Assembly (NCBI GenBank): GCA_903917565.1 | Contig: CAIXBB010000005.1 | Location: forward strand, 118,797-182,796 | DNA: 64,000 nt | Direction: 5' to 3' | Source of the DNA: an uncultured cyanobacterium | GTDB lineage: Bacteria > Cyanobacteriota > Cyanobacteriia > PCC-6307 > Cyanobiaceae | Shown here: positions 55,448-63,131 of the stretch, piece by piece | Layout of the letters: the number at the start of each line of letters is the position of its first letter | Position numbering within the stretch: position 1 is the stretch's first letter | Position numbers and translations under genes: made by a program | Notes under the pieces: generated by a model | Told to the model about the DNA's origin: nothing | The model's input: only the letters and a program-made list of their open reading frames with translations | Databases searched by the model: none

Positions 55448-55924
55448 ATGCTGCTGATCCGTCCACTCCGGCCCGATGATTGCCAGCAGCTGATCGCTGT
55501 GTATCACGAGGCGGTCATCAGCCAGGCCGGGAACCTCTACAGCCCCTCACAGATCGAGGCCTGGGCACAACAGGCGCACCGCAATGATGGCGTCCGGTCG
55601 TCATTGTTACGCGGCCATGGGTTGGTGAGCTGTGCCCACCACGACGAGACGATCATCGAGGCGTTTGCCCTTCTCGATCCCAGTGACCGCCTCGCCCTGC
55701 TCTATTGCAGGGGCCGCGCCAGCCGCCAGGGAAGGGCTGGCGCCCTGCTGGAGGCCCTGGAGCTGCACGCCCGCTCGCAGGGGGTGAAACGACTGCGCAC
55801 CGAGGCCAGCCAGCTGTCCAGGCCGCTGCTGGAGCGGCGGGGCTGGGTGGTGGACGCCGAGGAAACGGTGGTTCTGGGCGGCGTCTCCTTCCTGCGCTGG
55901 CGGATGGGCAAGGATCTGCTCTGA
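55448..55924 (+). CDS. GNAT-family N-acetyltransferase
   Basis: A 158-residue GNAT protein. It starts LLIRPLRPDDCQQLIAVYHE, has the acetyl-CoA loop region RGRASRQGRAGALLEALE and ends with LLERRGWVVDAEETVVLGG, as in the ElaA/RimI-like small-molecule group (PhnO/YncA types). The substrate is unknown. Confidence 0.85.
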   Translation: MLLIRPLRPDDCQQLIAVYHEAVISQAGNLYSPSQIEAWAQQAHRNDGVRSSLLRGHGLVSCAHHDETIIEAFALLDPSDRLALLYCRGRASRQGRAGALLEALELHARSQGVKRLRTEASQLSRPLLERRGWVVDAEETVVLGGVSFLRWRMGKDLL

Positions 55925-55942
55925 CGCCTCAGCACGCCCCCC

Positions 55943-56494
55943 ATGGCCGAAGCCCAGCTGCAGCAGTTCCTGGAGAAGGTGCGCCAGCTCAATGCCTTCG
56001 TGGCCCTGAGCGAGGCCGACCCGGCCCTGAGAGAGGCCCTGAGCGACTGTGGCGATCACCAGCAGGTGGTGGCCCTGGCCCGCTCCTGCGGCTTCGAGAT
56101 CGGTCGCCGCTGGGGGGAACCTCCAGCGGTCAACGCCCCTGAGTCATCAGCTGCGGGCGATGGCGGCTCCCTGGTGCGGGGCCCCTTCCCGGCCGATGGG
56201 GAGGAAGCCACCTCCGTGCTGCTGCAGACCCCGCACCTGCGGCTGGAGCGGATCCACTCCTGCCGCGCCCGCAGCCCGGAGGGCTTCTGGTACGACCAGA
56301 CGGAGCACGAGTGGGTGCTGCTGCTCCAGGGCAGTGCCCGGTTGCAGTTCGCCGATGAGGCCGAACCCCGCGCCCTGGCCAGTGGTGAGGCCCTGCTGAT
56401 CAGTGCGGGCCGTCGGCATCGCTTGCTGGCGAGTGACCCGCCTCCTGGAACGATCTGGCTGGCCCTGTTCTGGCAACCCCATCCTGCCCACTGA
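55943..56494 (+). CDS. Nif11-like domain fused to a cupin domain
   Basis: A 183-residue fusion. Residues 1-58 match the Nif11 helical pattern (AQLQQFLEKVRQLNAF, HQQVVALARSCGFEIGRRW). Residues about 75-183 form a cupin barrel with HEWVLLLQGSARLQFADE and the second-strand GEALLISAGRRHRLLAS typical of anti-sigma or sensory cupins. Nif11 regions are known as leader or recognition elements of peptide precursors; joining one to a cupin hints at a recognition module for an enzyme or sensor. No peptide-modification gene is adjacent. The 3' end overlaps the convergent PsiE-family gene by 95 bases. Confidence 0.8.
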   Translation: MAEAQLQQFLEKVRQLNAFVALSEADPALREALSDCGDHQQVVALARSCGFEIGRRWGEPPAVNAPESSAAGDGGSLVRGPFPADGEEATSVLLQTPHLRLERIHSCRARSPEGFWYDQTEHEWVLLLQGSARLQFADEAEPRALASGEALLISAGRRHRLLASDPPPGTIWLALFWQPHPAH

Positions 56495-56934
56495 CTTCCA
56501 TCTCATTGGCCTGGCGCACCATCCAGAAGGCCGCCGCCAGGCACAGAACCGCCACCCCCAGAGCCACCACCAGGATCGGCTTGTTCTCGACGTTCTGGGG
56601 CAGCACGATCACCTTCCGGGCCACGGCGGTGATCGCCGTGAGCAGCACCAATTCGATCTGCACCACGTGGCGGCGCAGGTAGGAGGTGATGTTCTGCAGC
56701 ACCTCGATGGCGATCAGCAGGTTGAGCAGATCCCCCAGCACGGCGATGAGGCCTTCGCCCACCCAGCGCGCCAGGATCGAGCAACTGCAGGAGGACCTCG
56801 AAGGAGAACTTCAGGGCCGCCACCGCCAGCACCAGAAAGAGCATGGCGGCCAGCAACTTGGCCACCAGGCGCTCGCCCTGGTCAATCAGCTGAAGAAAGT
56901 GCTTGTCCTGGAAGATGCGCTGCAGGCGTGGCAT
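56400..56934 (-). pseudogene. PsiE-family membrane protein, frameshifted
   Basis: A phosphate-starvation-inducible PsiE-type protein split into two frames. The first runs from ATG 56934 (MPRLQRIFQDKHFLQLIDQG, LVAKLLAAMLFLVLAV) to about LLDPGA near 56770; the rest of the protein continues in another frame (LIAVLGDLLNLLIAIEVLQN, SYLRRHVVQIELVLLTAITA, ARKVIVLPQN). One extra base near 56770 (in GGCGCGCTGGG, minus strand) separates them. The last ~25 residues after EMEVSGQ are non-conserved and overlap the convergent gene. It could be a real pseudogene, a sequencing error or a frameshifting gene. Confidence 0.82.
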
Positions 56935-57203
56935 CAGTTCTTGAACGGCTGGAAATTGGGCTTGGCCTGGGTGTCACTGGGGGAATTCTCGATCACGGTG
57001 TCACATCTGATCGAACCATCCGGGCCCGTGACGCAGTTGGTGGGCTTGACCTTGGTTTCCGGCCCCACATTGCTACCGCGCTTGAGCATGAAGGACTCGA
57101 CCTGGGCCTGGGCCGCCTGGGTGAGGCACAGACCGACGACAAGGGCAGCGGCAGCCCGCAGGGACCAGGGGAAGGCACGGGTCAGGACGGCGGAGGCGTT
57201 CAT
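56934..57203 (-). CDS. Small secreted conserved cyanobacterial protein
   Basis: An 89-residue protein with a clear signal peptide (SLRAAAALVVGLCLTQAAQA) and a short mature part with GSNVGPETKVKPTNCVTGPD and RCDTVIENSPSDTQ. Two cysteines may form a disulphide. I recall similar small exported proteins in Synechococcus, but no function. The stop overlaps the next start on the minus strand (ATGA), coupling it to the frameshifted PsiE-family gene. Confidence 0.75.
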   Translation of the reverse strand: MNASAVLTRAFPWSLRAAAALVVGLCLTQAAQAQVESFMLKRGSNVGPETKVKPTNCVTGPDGSIRCDTVIENSPSDTQAKPNFQPFKN

Positions 57204-57266
57204 GGCGGTGGTCGTCGGCCCAGGGCCGCAGGATCGGTCACGCCCCACTCTGGGGGCTGGCTCCTT

Positions 57267-57608
57267 TCAGGTGCCGTTGTCGGCGCGGATTTCCTGCAGC
57301 AGCAGGTCGAGTTGCCCCATCGAATCGTCCAACCGCCCACCGGCGGCGGAGAACTCGCCGTCACCGGTGGGCTCCTCGGCCAGCCACTGGGCCTCGATCT
57401 CACAGAGACGTTCGGCCAGGCCCGCTGCGCCCTGGCGGCTCCAGGTGCGTTGCAGCTCCTCAAGAAGCACGGGCATGCGGATCGAGCCGGCCCTGAGGGC
57501 ACGGCGCAGGTCGGCCTGGGTGCGGCCGGTGAGCCGCAACCAGTCCTTGAGAAGGCTCTGGAGCTCGTCGAGCTGCTCCGGGCTGAGGGAGGGGGCGGAC
57601 GCTGGCAT
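57267..57608 (-). CDS. Conserved cyanobacterial protein of unknown function
   Basis: A 113-residue acidic, largely helical protein: LSPEQLDELQSLLKDWLRLT, GRTQADLRRALRAGSIRMPV and a C-terminal GRLDDSMGQLDLLLQEIRAD. The QADLRRALR segment looks like a helix-turn-helix-like pattern but no clear DNA-binding family is evident. It lies nine bases upstream of the YkvA stop and on the same strand, so it may be co-transcribed. Confidence 0.7.
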   Translation of the reverse strand: MPASAPSLSPEQLDELQSLLKDWLRLTGRTQADLRRALRAGSIRMPVLLEELQRTWSRQGAAGLAERLCEIEAQWLAEEPTGDGEFSAAGGRLDDSMGQLDLLLQEIRADNGT

Positions 57609-57617
57609 CGCCGGACG

Positions 57618-58055
57618 CTACCCCTGCTGGCGGAAGAGAGGGAACCAGCGATCCAGCCGGCTCTGGGCCCGGGCGCGGATCGCCGGCGTGCGGTGGGTGC
57701 CACAAAGCCCCAGCAGGGCGGTGAGGGCCACCATGTCGTCGCTGAAGCCGGCCGCCGGGATGAAATCGGGGATCACATCGAGGGGGAGCAGCAGGTAGGT
57801 GAGGGCCGCCAGAACGGTCAGTCGCACCTGGGGGGGGGTGCCGCCGTCGAGCAGGAGCTCCACGCATTCAAAGGCGGGGCGGGCGATGGTGCGGCCAGCC
57901 CGGCGCAGCAGCCGCACCAGCAGGGCCTCATCGAGCACGGCGCTCTCAAGCACCTCGGCATCGACGGGCGCCTGATCAGCGGCCGCTTGTTCAGCGGCGG
58001 ATTGGTGAGCGGCGGATTGGTGAGCGAAGGCAGTGGCCGAAGGGGCGCCAGCCAT
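57618..58055 (-). CDS. YkvA-family (DUF1232) membrane-associated protein
   Basis: A 145-residue protein with the DUF1232 core ALTYLLLPLDVIPDFIPAAG and FSDDMVALTALLGL. The N-terminal 30 residues (AFAHQSAAHQSAAEQAA) are low-complexity and come from a 15-bp tandem repeat in the DNA; they are not part of the family core. The function of YkvA proteins is unknown. Confidence 0.83.
   Translation of the reverse strand: MAGAPSATAFAHQSAAHQSAAEQAAADQAPVDAEVLESAVLDEALLVRLLRRAGRTIARPAFECVELLLDGGTPPQVRLTVLAALTYLLLPLDVIPDFIPAAGFSDDMVALTALLGLCGTHRTPAIRARAQSRLDRWFPLFRQQG
57993..58022. repeat. 15-bp tandem repeat in the YkvA-family gene
   Basis: AGCGGCGGATTGGTG occurs twice in a row (57993-58007, 58008-58022), with a degenerate third copy just before (57978-57992). 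The period keeps the reading frame and produces the repeated 5-residue unit AHQSA in the N-terminus of the protein. Confidence 0.85.
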
Positions 58056-58152
58056 GGCGATCTGCTTGGGGGAAGGGACGCGCCGTTTGCGTGGCGTGGC
58101 TTCATTCTGTGGGGCGCGGAGGCGGATTCACGAGGGGCGGATGTCCCTACGT

Positions 58153-59073
58153 TCACTCCTCCACCAGGCCACTCTCGATGCCGGTCTTGCGCAGCTTGCG
58201 CAGGGCGCGCTGCACCACCTGGCGGCAGTACTCGCGGCTGCACTCCAGCTGACGGGCCACTTCGGCGAGGGTGCGCCACTCGTGACTGCCATCGAGCCCG
58301 AAGCGCAGCATCACCACTGTGCGCTCCTTGGGGGTGAGGTTGGATTTCTCCAGCAGCGTCCACACCGACGCCGTGCGCTCGGCCTGCTCGGCCCGCTCCA
58401 TCGGAGCCGGCTCGTTGCTGGGCAGCACGTCGACCAGCTCGGAGGGATCGGCCTTGGAGCGCACAGCGCCCTGCAGGCTGACGGTGACGCTGCGCAACTC
58501 ACAGCCCAGCAGATCCTCCACCTCGGCAACGGGGAGCCCCATGGCGGTGGCCAGTTCGACGGTGTTGGGGGAATGGCCGTGGGACTGGAGGTGGCGCGCC
58601 TTGGCGGCCCGCAGCCTGGTGAGCTTCTCGTTGACGTTGACGGGAATGCGGATCGTGCGGCTCTGGGTGGAGAGGGCCCGGTTCAGACCCTGACGAATCC
58701 ACCAGTAGGCATAGGTGCTGAAACGGTGACCACGGGTGGGATCGAACTTTTCGACCGCGCGGGTCAAACCGATGGTCCCTTCCTGGATGAGATCAAGTAA
58801 ATCAAGGCCTTTGCCCTGATAACGCTTGGCAAGGTTGACGACCAGCCGCAGATTGGCTGTCACCATTTGCTGTTTTGCTCGCTCCCCGGTGCGCAAGGTG
58901 CGCTTCTCAAGATCGTTGTAGTCGCAGGCCGGACCCGTGCCGCCCGCCTGGGCACAGCGTTCCTGCAGGCTCACCATCGCCTGCACTTTTCGACCGAGGG
59001 TGAGCTCCTGCTCAGGGGTGAGCAGCTGATGGCGGCCAATCTCGCCGAGAAAGGCACTGAGGGAACTCGCCAT
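58153..59073 (-). CDS. RNA polymerase sigma-70 family factor (group 2)
   Basis: A 306-residue RpoD-like sigma factor. Region 2 is RLVVNLAKRYQGKGLDLLDL and RGHRFSTYAYWWIRQGLNRA; region 3 follows RTIRIPVNVNEKLTRLRAAK; region 4 is ERTVVMLRFGLDGSHEWRTL with the HTH WRTLAEVARQLECSREYCRQ. There is no long region 1.1, so it is a group 2 (non-essential) factor as in other cyanobacteria. ATG 59073 is preferred over an in-frame start 35 codons upstream whose protein would run through promoter-like repeats. Its target regulon is unknown; it is a candidate target of the partner-switch at 7.6 kb. Confidence 0.9.
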   Translation of the reverse strand: MASSLSAFLGEIGRHQLLTPEQELTLGRKVQAMVSLQERCAQAGGTGPACDYNDLEKRTLRTGERAKQQMVTANLRLVVNLAKRYQGKGLDLLDLIQEGTIGLTRAVEKFDPTRGHRFSTYAYWWIRQGLNRALSTQSRTIRIPVNVNEKLTRLRAAKARHLQSHGHSPNTVELATAMGLPVAEVEDLLGCELRSVTVSLQGAVRSKADPSELVDVLPSNEPAPMERAEQAERTASVWTLLEKSNLTPKERTVVMLRFGLDGSHEWRTLAEVARQLECSREYCRQVVQRALRKLRKTGIESGLVEE

Positions 59074-59103
59074 GGAGCCTCTGAATCGCTGTGCTGAACC
59101 TAG

Positions 59104-59173
59104 GGTTGTTTCCGGTTGTTCCTGAAACAAACAGAAAGCCTTCGGTGTTCCGTTGCGTCTTGGTTGCGTCTTG
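59104..59173. repeat. Tandem short repeats in the leader of the sigma-factor gene
   Basis: GTTGCGTCTTG occurs twice in a row at 59152-59162 and 59163-59173 (11-bp period, one helical turn), and GGTTGTT occurs at 59104-59110 and 59114-59120. They lie 30-100 bases upstream of the sigma-factor ATG, in its likely promoter. Their use as operators is possible but untested. Confidence 0.65.
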
Positions 59174-59300
59174 CGCATAAAGCCACCTGATTCCCTTATT
59201 TTCTGCTGATTTCAGCCTGGCCTGCACAGGCACCACCGCCTCGGGCCCGGGGGCAACGACCCAGCCGCTACCGTCCCTGGCAATCTCCTGACAACAGCCG

Positions 59301-59789
59301 ATGGCCGGGCTTCTCTCCATCCCCTCCGAGGTGCTCTCTAGCGCCGTAGTGGCCTACGTGCACTACCTGAGCTTCATGGTCTGCTTCGGGGCCCTGGTGC
59401 TGGAGCGGCGCCTGATCCGGCCCAACCCGGACCGCAAGGACGCGATCCTGATGGTGATCACGGATGTGACCTACGGCCTGGCCGCCCTGGCGGTGCTTCT
59501 CAGCGGCATCCTGCGGGTGCTCTATTTCGGCCAGGGCTCCGGCTTCTACACCGAGAACCCCCTGTTCTGGTGGAAGGTGGGCACCTACCTGACGGTCGGC
59601 GCCCTCTCCCTCTATCCCACCATCACCTACATCCTCTGGGCCATCCCCCTGCGCAAGGGGGAGCTGCCCCAGGTGAGCGAGGCCCTGGCCACCCGCCTGC
59701 GCTGGGTGCTCAACATCGAGCTGGCGGGCTTTGCGGCCATCCCCCTGATGGCCGCCCTGATGGCCCGCGGAGTCGGACTGGCGGGCTGA
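59301..59789 (+). CDS. DUF2214-family membrane protein
   Basis: A 162-residue protein with four hydrophobic segments: SAVVAYVHYLSFMVCFGALV, YGLAALAVLLSGILRVLYFG, YPTITYILWAIPL and LAGFAAIPLMAALM. The conserved histidine in VAYVHYL and the FGALVLERRL motif fit the DUF2214 cyanobacterial family of unknown function. The stop overlaps the next start (TGATG). Confidence 0.85.
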   Translation: MAGLLSIPSEVLSSAVVAYVHYLSFMVCFGALVLERRLIRPNPDRKDAILMVITDVTYGLAALAVLLSGILRVLYFGQGSGFYTENPLFWWKVGTYLTVGALSLYPTITYILWAIPLRKGELPQVSEALATRLRWVLNIELAGFAAIPLMAALMARGVGLAG

Positions 59790-60544
59790 TGGGCCGGCCC
59801 CACCGCGCGCTCGTTGCCGGCCTGGTGCCGGCTCTGCTGCTGCTGGCGGCGCCACTCCAGGCCGCACCACCGGCTTGCCCCATGGCTGTGGCCACCAGGA
59901 CCGTCGGGGAGACGCCCAGCGCAATGGGGAGACCGCCCACCCCCGTTCCCCCTGGGACGTCGGCCCCAGGGAAGGACTACCGCCAGCGGCTGCGGCCCAC
60001 GGGTTTGGGCTGGCCCCGGCTTGATCACTGGTGCGTGTGGGTGGAGCCGGCGGCGGCTAGCGGAGCGGGCCAACGCTGGGACGCGCTCTGGCTCGCGGCC
60101 GTGGAGAGGGCGCTGGGCCAATGGCAGCAGGAACTGACGATCACCCGGGTGGAGGATCCGGCGGCGGCCCAGGTGCGGATCCTGCGGCGCCGGCCGCCCC
60201 TGCTGCAGGAAGCCTCCGGCCGCACCAGGGCCAGCCATGGCCGGGCCCAGCTGGCGGCGGTGGCGGTGGATCGGGGCGCCGGCTGGATCCTGGAGCCCCA
60301 GGTGTTGGTGGTGATCAGCCCTGGCCAGCGGCCGGAGGCCACCGAGGCCACCGCCCTGCATGAGCTGGGCCATGCCTTCGGGCTCTGGGGCCACAGCGAC
60401 GATCCCGCCGACGCCATGGCGGCCGTTCCCGATGCCCGGCCGGTGCTGGAGCTCAGCGGGCGCGATCAGGCCACGCTGCGCTGGCTGCAGCGGCAACCCA
60501 CCCGCTTCGGCCAGCCCCTGCCGGCGGCGCCAACGTCGCCCTGA
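59789..60544 (+). CDS. Predicted secreted matrixin-type zinc metallopeptidase
   Basis: A 251-residue protein with an N-terminal hydrophobic signal (LVAGLVPALLLLAAPLQA). The zinc-binding motif HELGHAFGLWGH near residues 190-200 is the extended HExxHxxGxxH of metzincins. The usual Met-turn is suggested by DAMAAVPDARP shortly after it. A Pro/Thr-rich linker (about residues 45-60) precedes the catalytic part. Such proteins are rare in picocyanobacteria and their substrates are unknown. It overlaps the DUF2214 gene by one base. Confidence 0.85.
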   Translation: MGRPHRALVAGLVPALLLLAAPLQAAPPACPMAVATRTVGETPSAMGRPPTPVPPGTSAPGKDYRQRLRPTGLGWPRLDHWCVWVEPAAASGAGQRWDALWLAAVERALGQWQQELTITRVEDPAAAQVRILRRRPPLLQEASGRTRASHGRAQLAAVAVDRGAGWILEPQVLVVISPGQRPEATEATALHELGHAFGLWGHSDDPADAMAAVPDARPVLELSGRDQATLRWLQRQPTRFGQPLPAAPTSP

Positions 60545-60552
60545 GGGGCCGT

Positions 60553-61359
60553 TCAGGCCGGCGGGCTGTCCTCGGGGTGGGGGGGCCGGTGGGGTGGGTG
60601 GCGGTGGTGGTAGGGAACGAAGCCGGGGCCGTAGATCTGGGCCAGCCGGTTGGGGCTGAGGGCGTGGTCGGGGGTGCCGTGGCAGCGCAGGCTGCGGTTG
60701 AGGCAGAGCACGCCGTCGCAGGTGCGGCGCACCATCTCCAGATCGTGCGATACCTGCAGAATCGTCCAGCCTTCGCTGCGCCGCAGCTGGTAGAGGAGGG
60801 TGTGGAACTGCTCCGCCGCTCGGGCATCAAGGCCGGCCTGGGCCTCATCGAGCACAAGCAGGCGGCGGGGGCGCACCACGCAGAAGGCCAGCAGCACCCG
60901 CTTGAGCTGGCCGCAGGAGAGCTCGGAGAGCAGGCGGTCGGCCAGGTCGGCGCAGAGGGTCTTGCTCAGGGCGGCGCGGATGGCGCTGCCGCGCTCCTGG
61001 CGGCCCATCCAGGGCAGGGCCAGGCCCGGCGGATCCCAGCCCAGGCCAACGAATTCGGCCACCGTGAGCGGGAAACGGCCCCGGGGCACCAGGCTCTGGG
61101 GCAGGTAGGCGAGCTTGGCGCGCAGCTCGCGGGGCAGCTGGCCGCGGCGGCCGAGGCTGCAGCCCAGGAAGCGCACCTCACCGGCGTGGCGGGGCAGGAT
61201 GCCGAGGATGGCCTGCACCAGGGTGCTCTTTCCTGCCCCGTTCGGACCCACCAGCGCGGTGTCGGATTCGGCCACCAGCTGGAAGCTCACGTCATCCACC
61301 GCCGTGACGGCGTCACGCCGCACGCTCAGGTGATTGACTTCGAGAACCATTTCGGCCAT
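60553..61359 (-). CDS. ABC transporter ATP-binding protein, zinc/manganese type (ZnuC/MntB-like)
   Basis: A 268-residue ATPase with Walker A GPNGAGKST, Walker B LLVLDEAQAGLD and H-loop QVSHDLEMV. The signature is LSCGQLKR with Cys where Gly is usual (LSGGQ), a notable change. The C-terminus is His-rich (YHHRHPPHRPPH), as in zinc-linked transporters where the tail can bind metal. No permease or binding protein is adjacent. It is divergent from the atypical SDR gene (about 95 bases between starts). Confidence 0.85.
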   Translation of the reverse strand: MAEMVLEVNHLSVRRDAVTAVDDVSFQLVAESDTALVGPNGAGKSTLVQAILGILPRHAGEVRFLGCSLGRRGQLPRELRAKLAYLPQSLVPRGRFPLTVAEFVGLGWDPPGLALPWMGRQERGSAIRAALSKTLCADLADRLLSELSCGQLKRVLLAFCVVRPRRLLVLDEAQAGLDARAAEQFHTLLYQLRRSEGWTILQVSHDLEMVRRTCDGVLCLNRSLRCHGTPDHALSPNRLAQIYGPGFVPYHHRHPPHRPPHPEDSPPA

Positions 61360-61454
61360 GGGTGCAGCCTACCCAGGGGACCTCTGGCTGGATGTCGCCA
61401 TCCAAACCTGTGGGCAACGAGAATGGACTCCAACGCTTTGGACCCAGACAGCCC

Positions 61455-62126
61455 ATGACCTGCATCGCCGTGACCGGAGCTTCAGGCAAGACGGGTTGGC
61501 GGGTGGTGGAAGAGGCCCTGGGCCGGGGCTGGGGCGTGAAGGCGATCCTGCGGCCGGGCTCTGCGGTGCCGCCGGGGCTGGCCGGCGCCGAGGTGGTGCG
61601 GCTGGAGCTGGGCGACGGCCCGGCGTTGGCGGCGGCCCTCTCGGGCTGCGATGCCCTGGTGATCGCCACCGGGGCGCGGCCGTCGGTGGATCTGGCTGGC
61701 CCGCTGAAGGTGGACGCCCTGGCGATCCGCTCCCAGATCGCCGCCTGCCGCGAGGCCGGGCTGAAGCGGGTGGTGCTGGTGAGCTCCCTGTGCAGCGGCC
61801 GTTGGTTCCACCCGCTCAACCTGTTCGGGCTGATCCTGGTGTGGAAGGGGGTGGGGGAGCGCTGGCTGGCCGCCAGTGGCCTGGAGTGGACGGTGGTGCG
61901 ACCGGGGGGGCTGAAGGAAACCGAAGAAGGGATTGGGGCCGAAGGGATCCGCTTCAGCGGGCCCGACCAGCAGGAGAGCAACAGCATCCCGCGGCGGCTG
62001 GTGGCGCGGGTGTGCCTCGATGCAGTGGAGAATCCGGCCGCCATCGGCCGCATCATCGAGATCACCAGCAGCCCCCAGCTACCGGTGGTGGGGCTGGACG
62101 CGTGGCTGGCGAGCAGCGCGGCCTGA
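61455..62126 (+). CDS. Atypical short-chain dehydrogenase/NAD(P)-binding protein (NmrA/Ycf39-like)
   Basis: A 223-residue NAD(P)-binding Rossmann protein. It starts IAVTGASGKTGWRVVEEAL (GxxGxxG loop) and contains ALVIATGARPSVDLAGPLKV and VVLVSSLCSGRW. The active-site Tyr/Lys of catalytic SDRs is absent, so it is of the atypical class, like Ycf39/HCF-type assembly factors of photosystem II. A scaffold or regulatory role is possible but not proven. ATG 61455 is chosen; an upstream in-frame ATG (61362) is less conserved. Confidence 0.85.
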   Translation: MTCIAVTGASGKTGWRVVEEALGRGWGVKAILRPGSAVPPGLAGAEVVRLELGDGPALAAALSGCDALVIATGARPSVDLAGPLKVDALAIRSQIAACREAGLKRVVLVSSLCSGRWFHPLNLFGLILVWKGVGERWLAASGLEWTVVRPGGLKETEEGIGAEGIRFSGPDQQESNSIPRRLVARVCLDAVENPAAIGRIIEITSSPQLPVVGLDAWLASSAA

Positions 62127-62162
62127 CGGCGGCTGTAGGGTCGCCGCGGCGGTGGCAGCTGG

Positions 62163-63131
62163 ATGCGCAAACCCACTCTCCTGCTGGGCCTCACGGTGCT
62201 GATCACCGGTGCCGCCAGCTTCGCGGCGGCCCATCTGCTGCTGCGTAACGTGACGCCGGCCAATTCCGGAGTGGCAGCGGCGCCGCCGCCCCTGCCGGGG
62301 GGTGTGGCCCTGGGGGATCCCACGCCTCGCTTCGTGGGCGATACACGCCAGGAAGCGGCGGAGGCGATCGACGCCACGGCCTGGGCGCCGATGAACCAGG
62401 CGCTGGTGCAGCTGGCGCGCCGCTATCTGGATCGCCCCTTCAAGGGGTTCTCCCTCGATGGCGGCCCGAAGGAGCAACTGGTGCTGGATCTCACCCGGTT
62501 TGATTGTTTCCTGTTCGTGGAGCAGCTGCTGGCGCTGAGCAACAGCCGCAAGGTGGACACCCTGGATGAGGGGGTGGAGCTCTTCACGCAGCACGTGCGG
62601 CGGCTGCGCTACGTGGATGGCGAGGTGGACTACTGCCGCCGGCAGCATTACTTCAGCCGCTGGGCCGAAGCGGCCGAACGCAATGGCTACGTGGTGAACC
62701 TCACCCCGTTCCTGCCGGGGGCCAGCAGCCGCACGGTGGCGCTCAATTTCATGAGCAACCACCTACAGAGCTACAAGCCGATGCAGCTGGCCCGCAACAA
62801 GCAGTGCATCACGGAGCTGGAGAAGGATCTGGTGCTGAACCAGGCCTACATCCCGCTGGCGGCGCTGCCGGGGGTGCTGCCGTCGCTGCGCAGCGGCGAC
62901 ATCTTCGCGCTGGTGACGAAGGTGCCGGGGCTGGATGTGACCCACGTGGGTTTCCTGGAGAAGCGCGACGGGGTGGTGGATGCGATCCACGCGGCGGAGG
63001 GGGCGGGGGTGATCCGCAGTGAGAACTTCGAGAAATACGCAGCCCGGGTGCAGGACGTGATCGGGGTGGCGATTTATCGGCCGAGGCCGAATGATGGAGG
63101 GAAGGCCGATGGGGCTAAGCCGGGGGGATGA
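62163..63131 (+). CDS. DUF1460-family N-acetylmuramoyl-L-alanine amidase-like protein
   Basis: A 322-residue protein with an N-terminal signal or anchor helix (TLLLGLTVLITGAASFAAAH) and the DUF1460 core: FDCFLFVEQLLALSNSRKVD (nucleophile Cys), LRYVDGEVDYCRRQHYFSRW and DVTHVGFLEKRDGVV (His). Members are NlpC/P60-like and cleave peptidoglycan stem peptides. It is exported, so it would act on peptidoglycan or muropeptides outside the cytoplasm. The 3' end overlaps the convergent RTX gene by 17 bases. Confidence 0.87.
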   Translation: MRKPTLLLGLTVLITGAASFAAAHLLLRNVTPANSGVAAAPPPLPGGVALGDPTPRFVGDTRQEAAEAIDATAWAPMNQALVQLARRYLDRPFKGFSLDGGPKEQLVLDLTRFDCFLFVEQLLALSNSRKVDTLDEGVELFTQHVRRLRYVDGEVDYCRRQHYFSRWAEAAERNGYVVNLTPFLPGASSRTVALNFMSNHLQSYKPMQLARNKQCITELEKDLVLNQAYIPLAALPGVLPSLRSGDIFALVTKVPGLDVTHVGFLEKRDGVVDAIHAAEGAGVIRSENFEKYAARVQDVIGVAIYRPRPNDGGKADGAKPGG

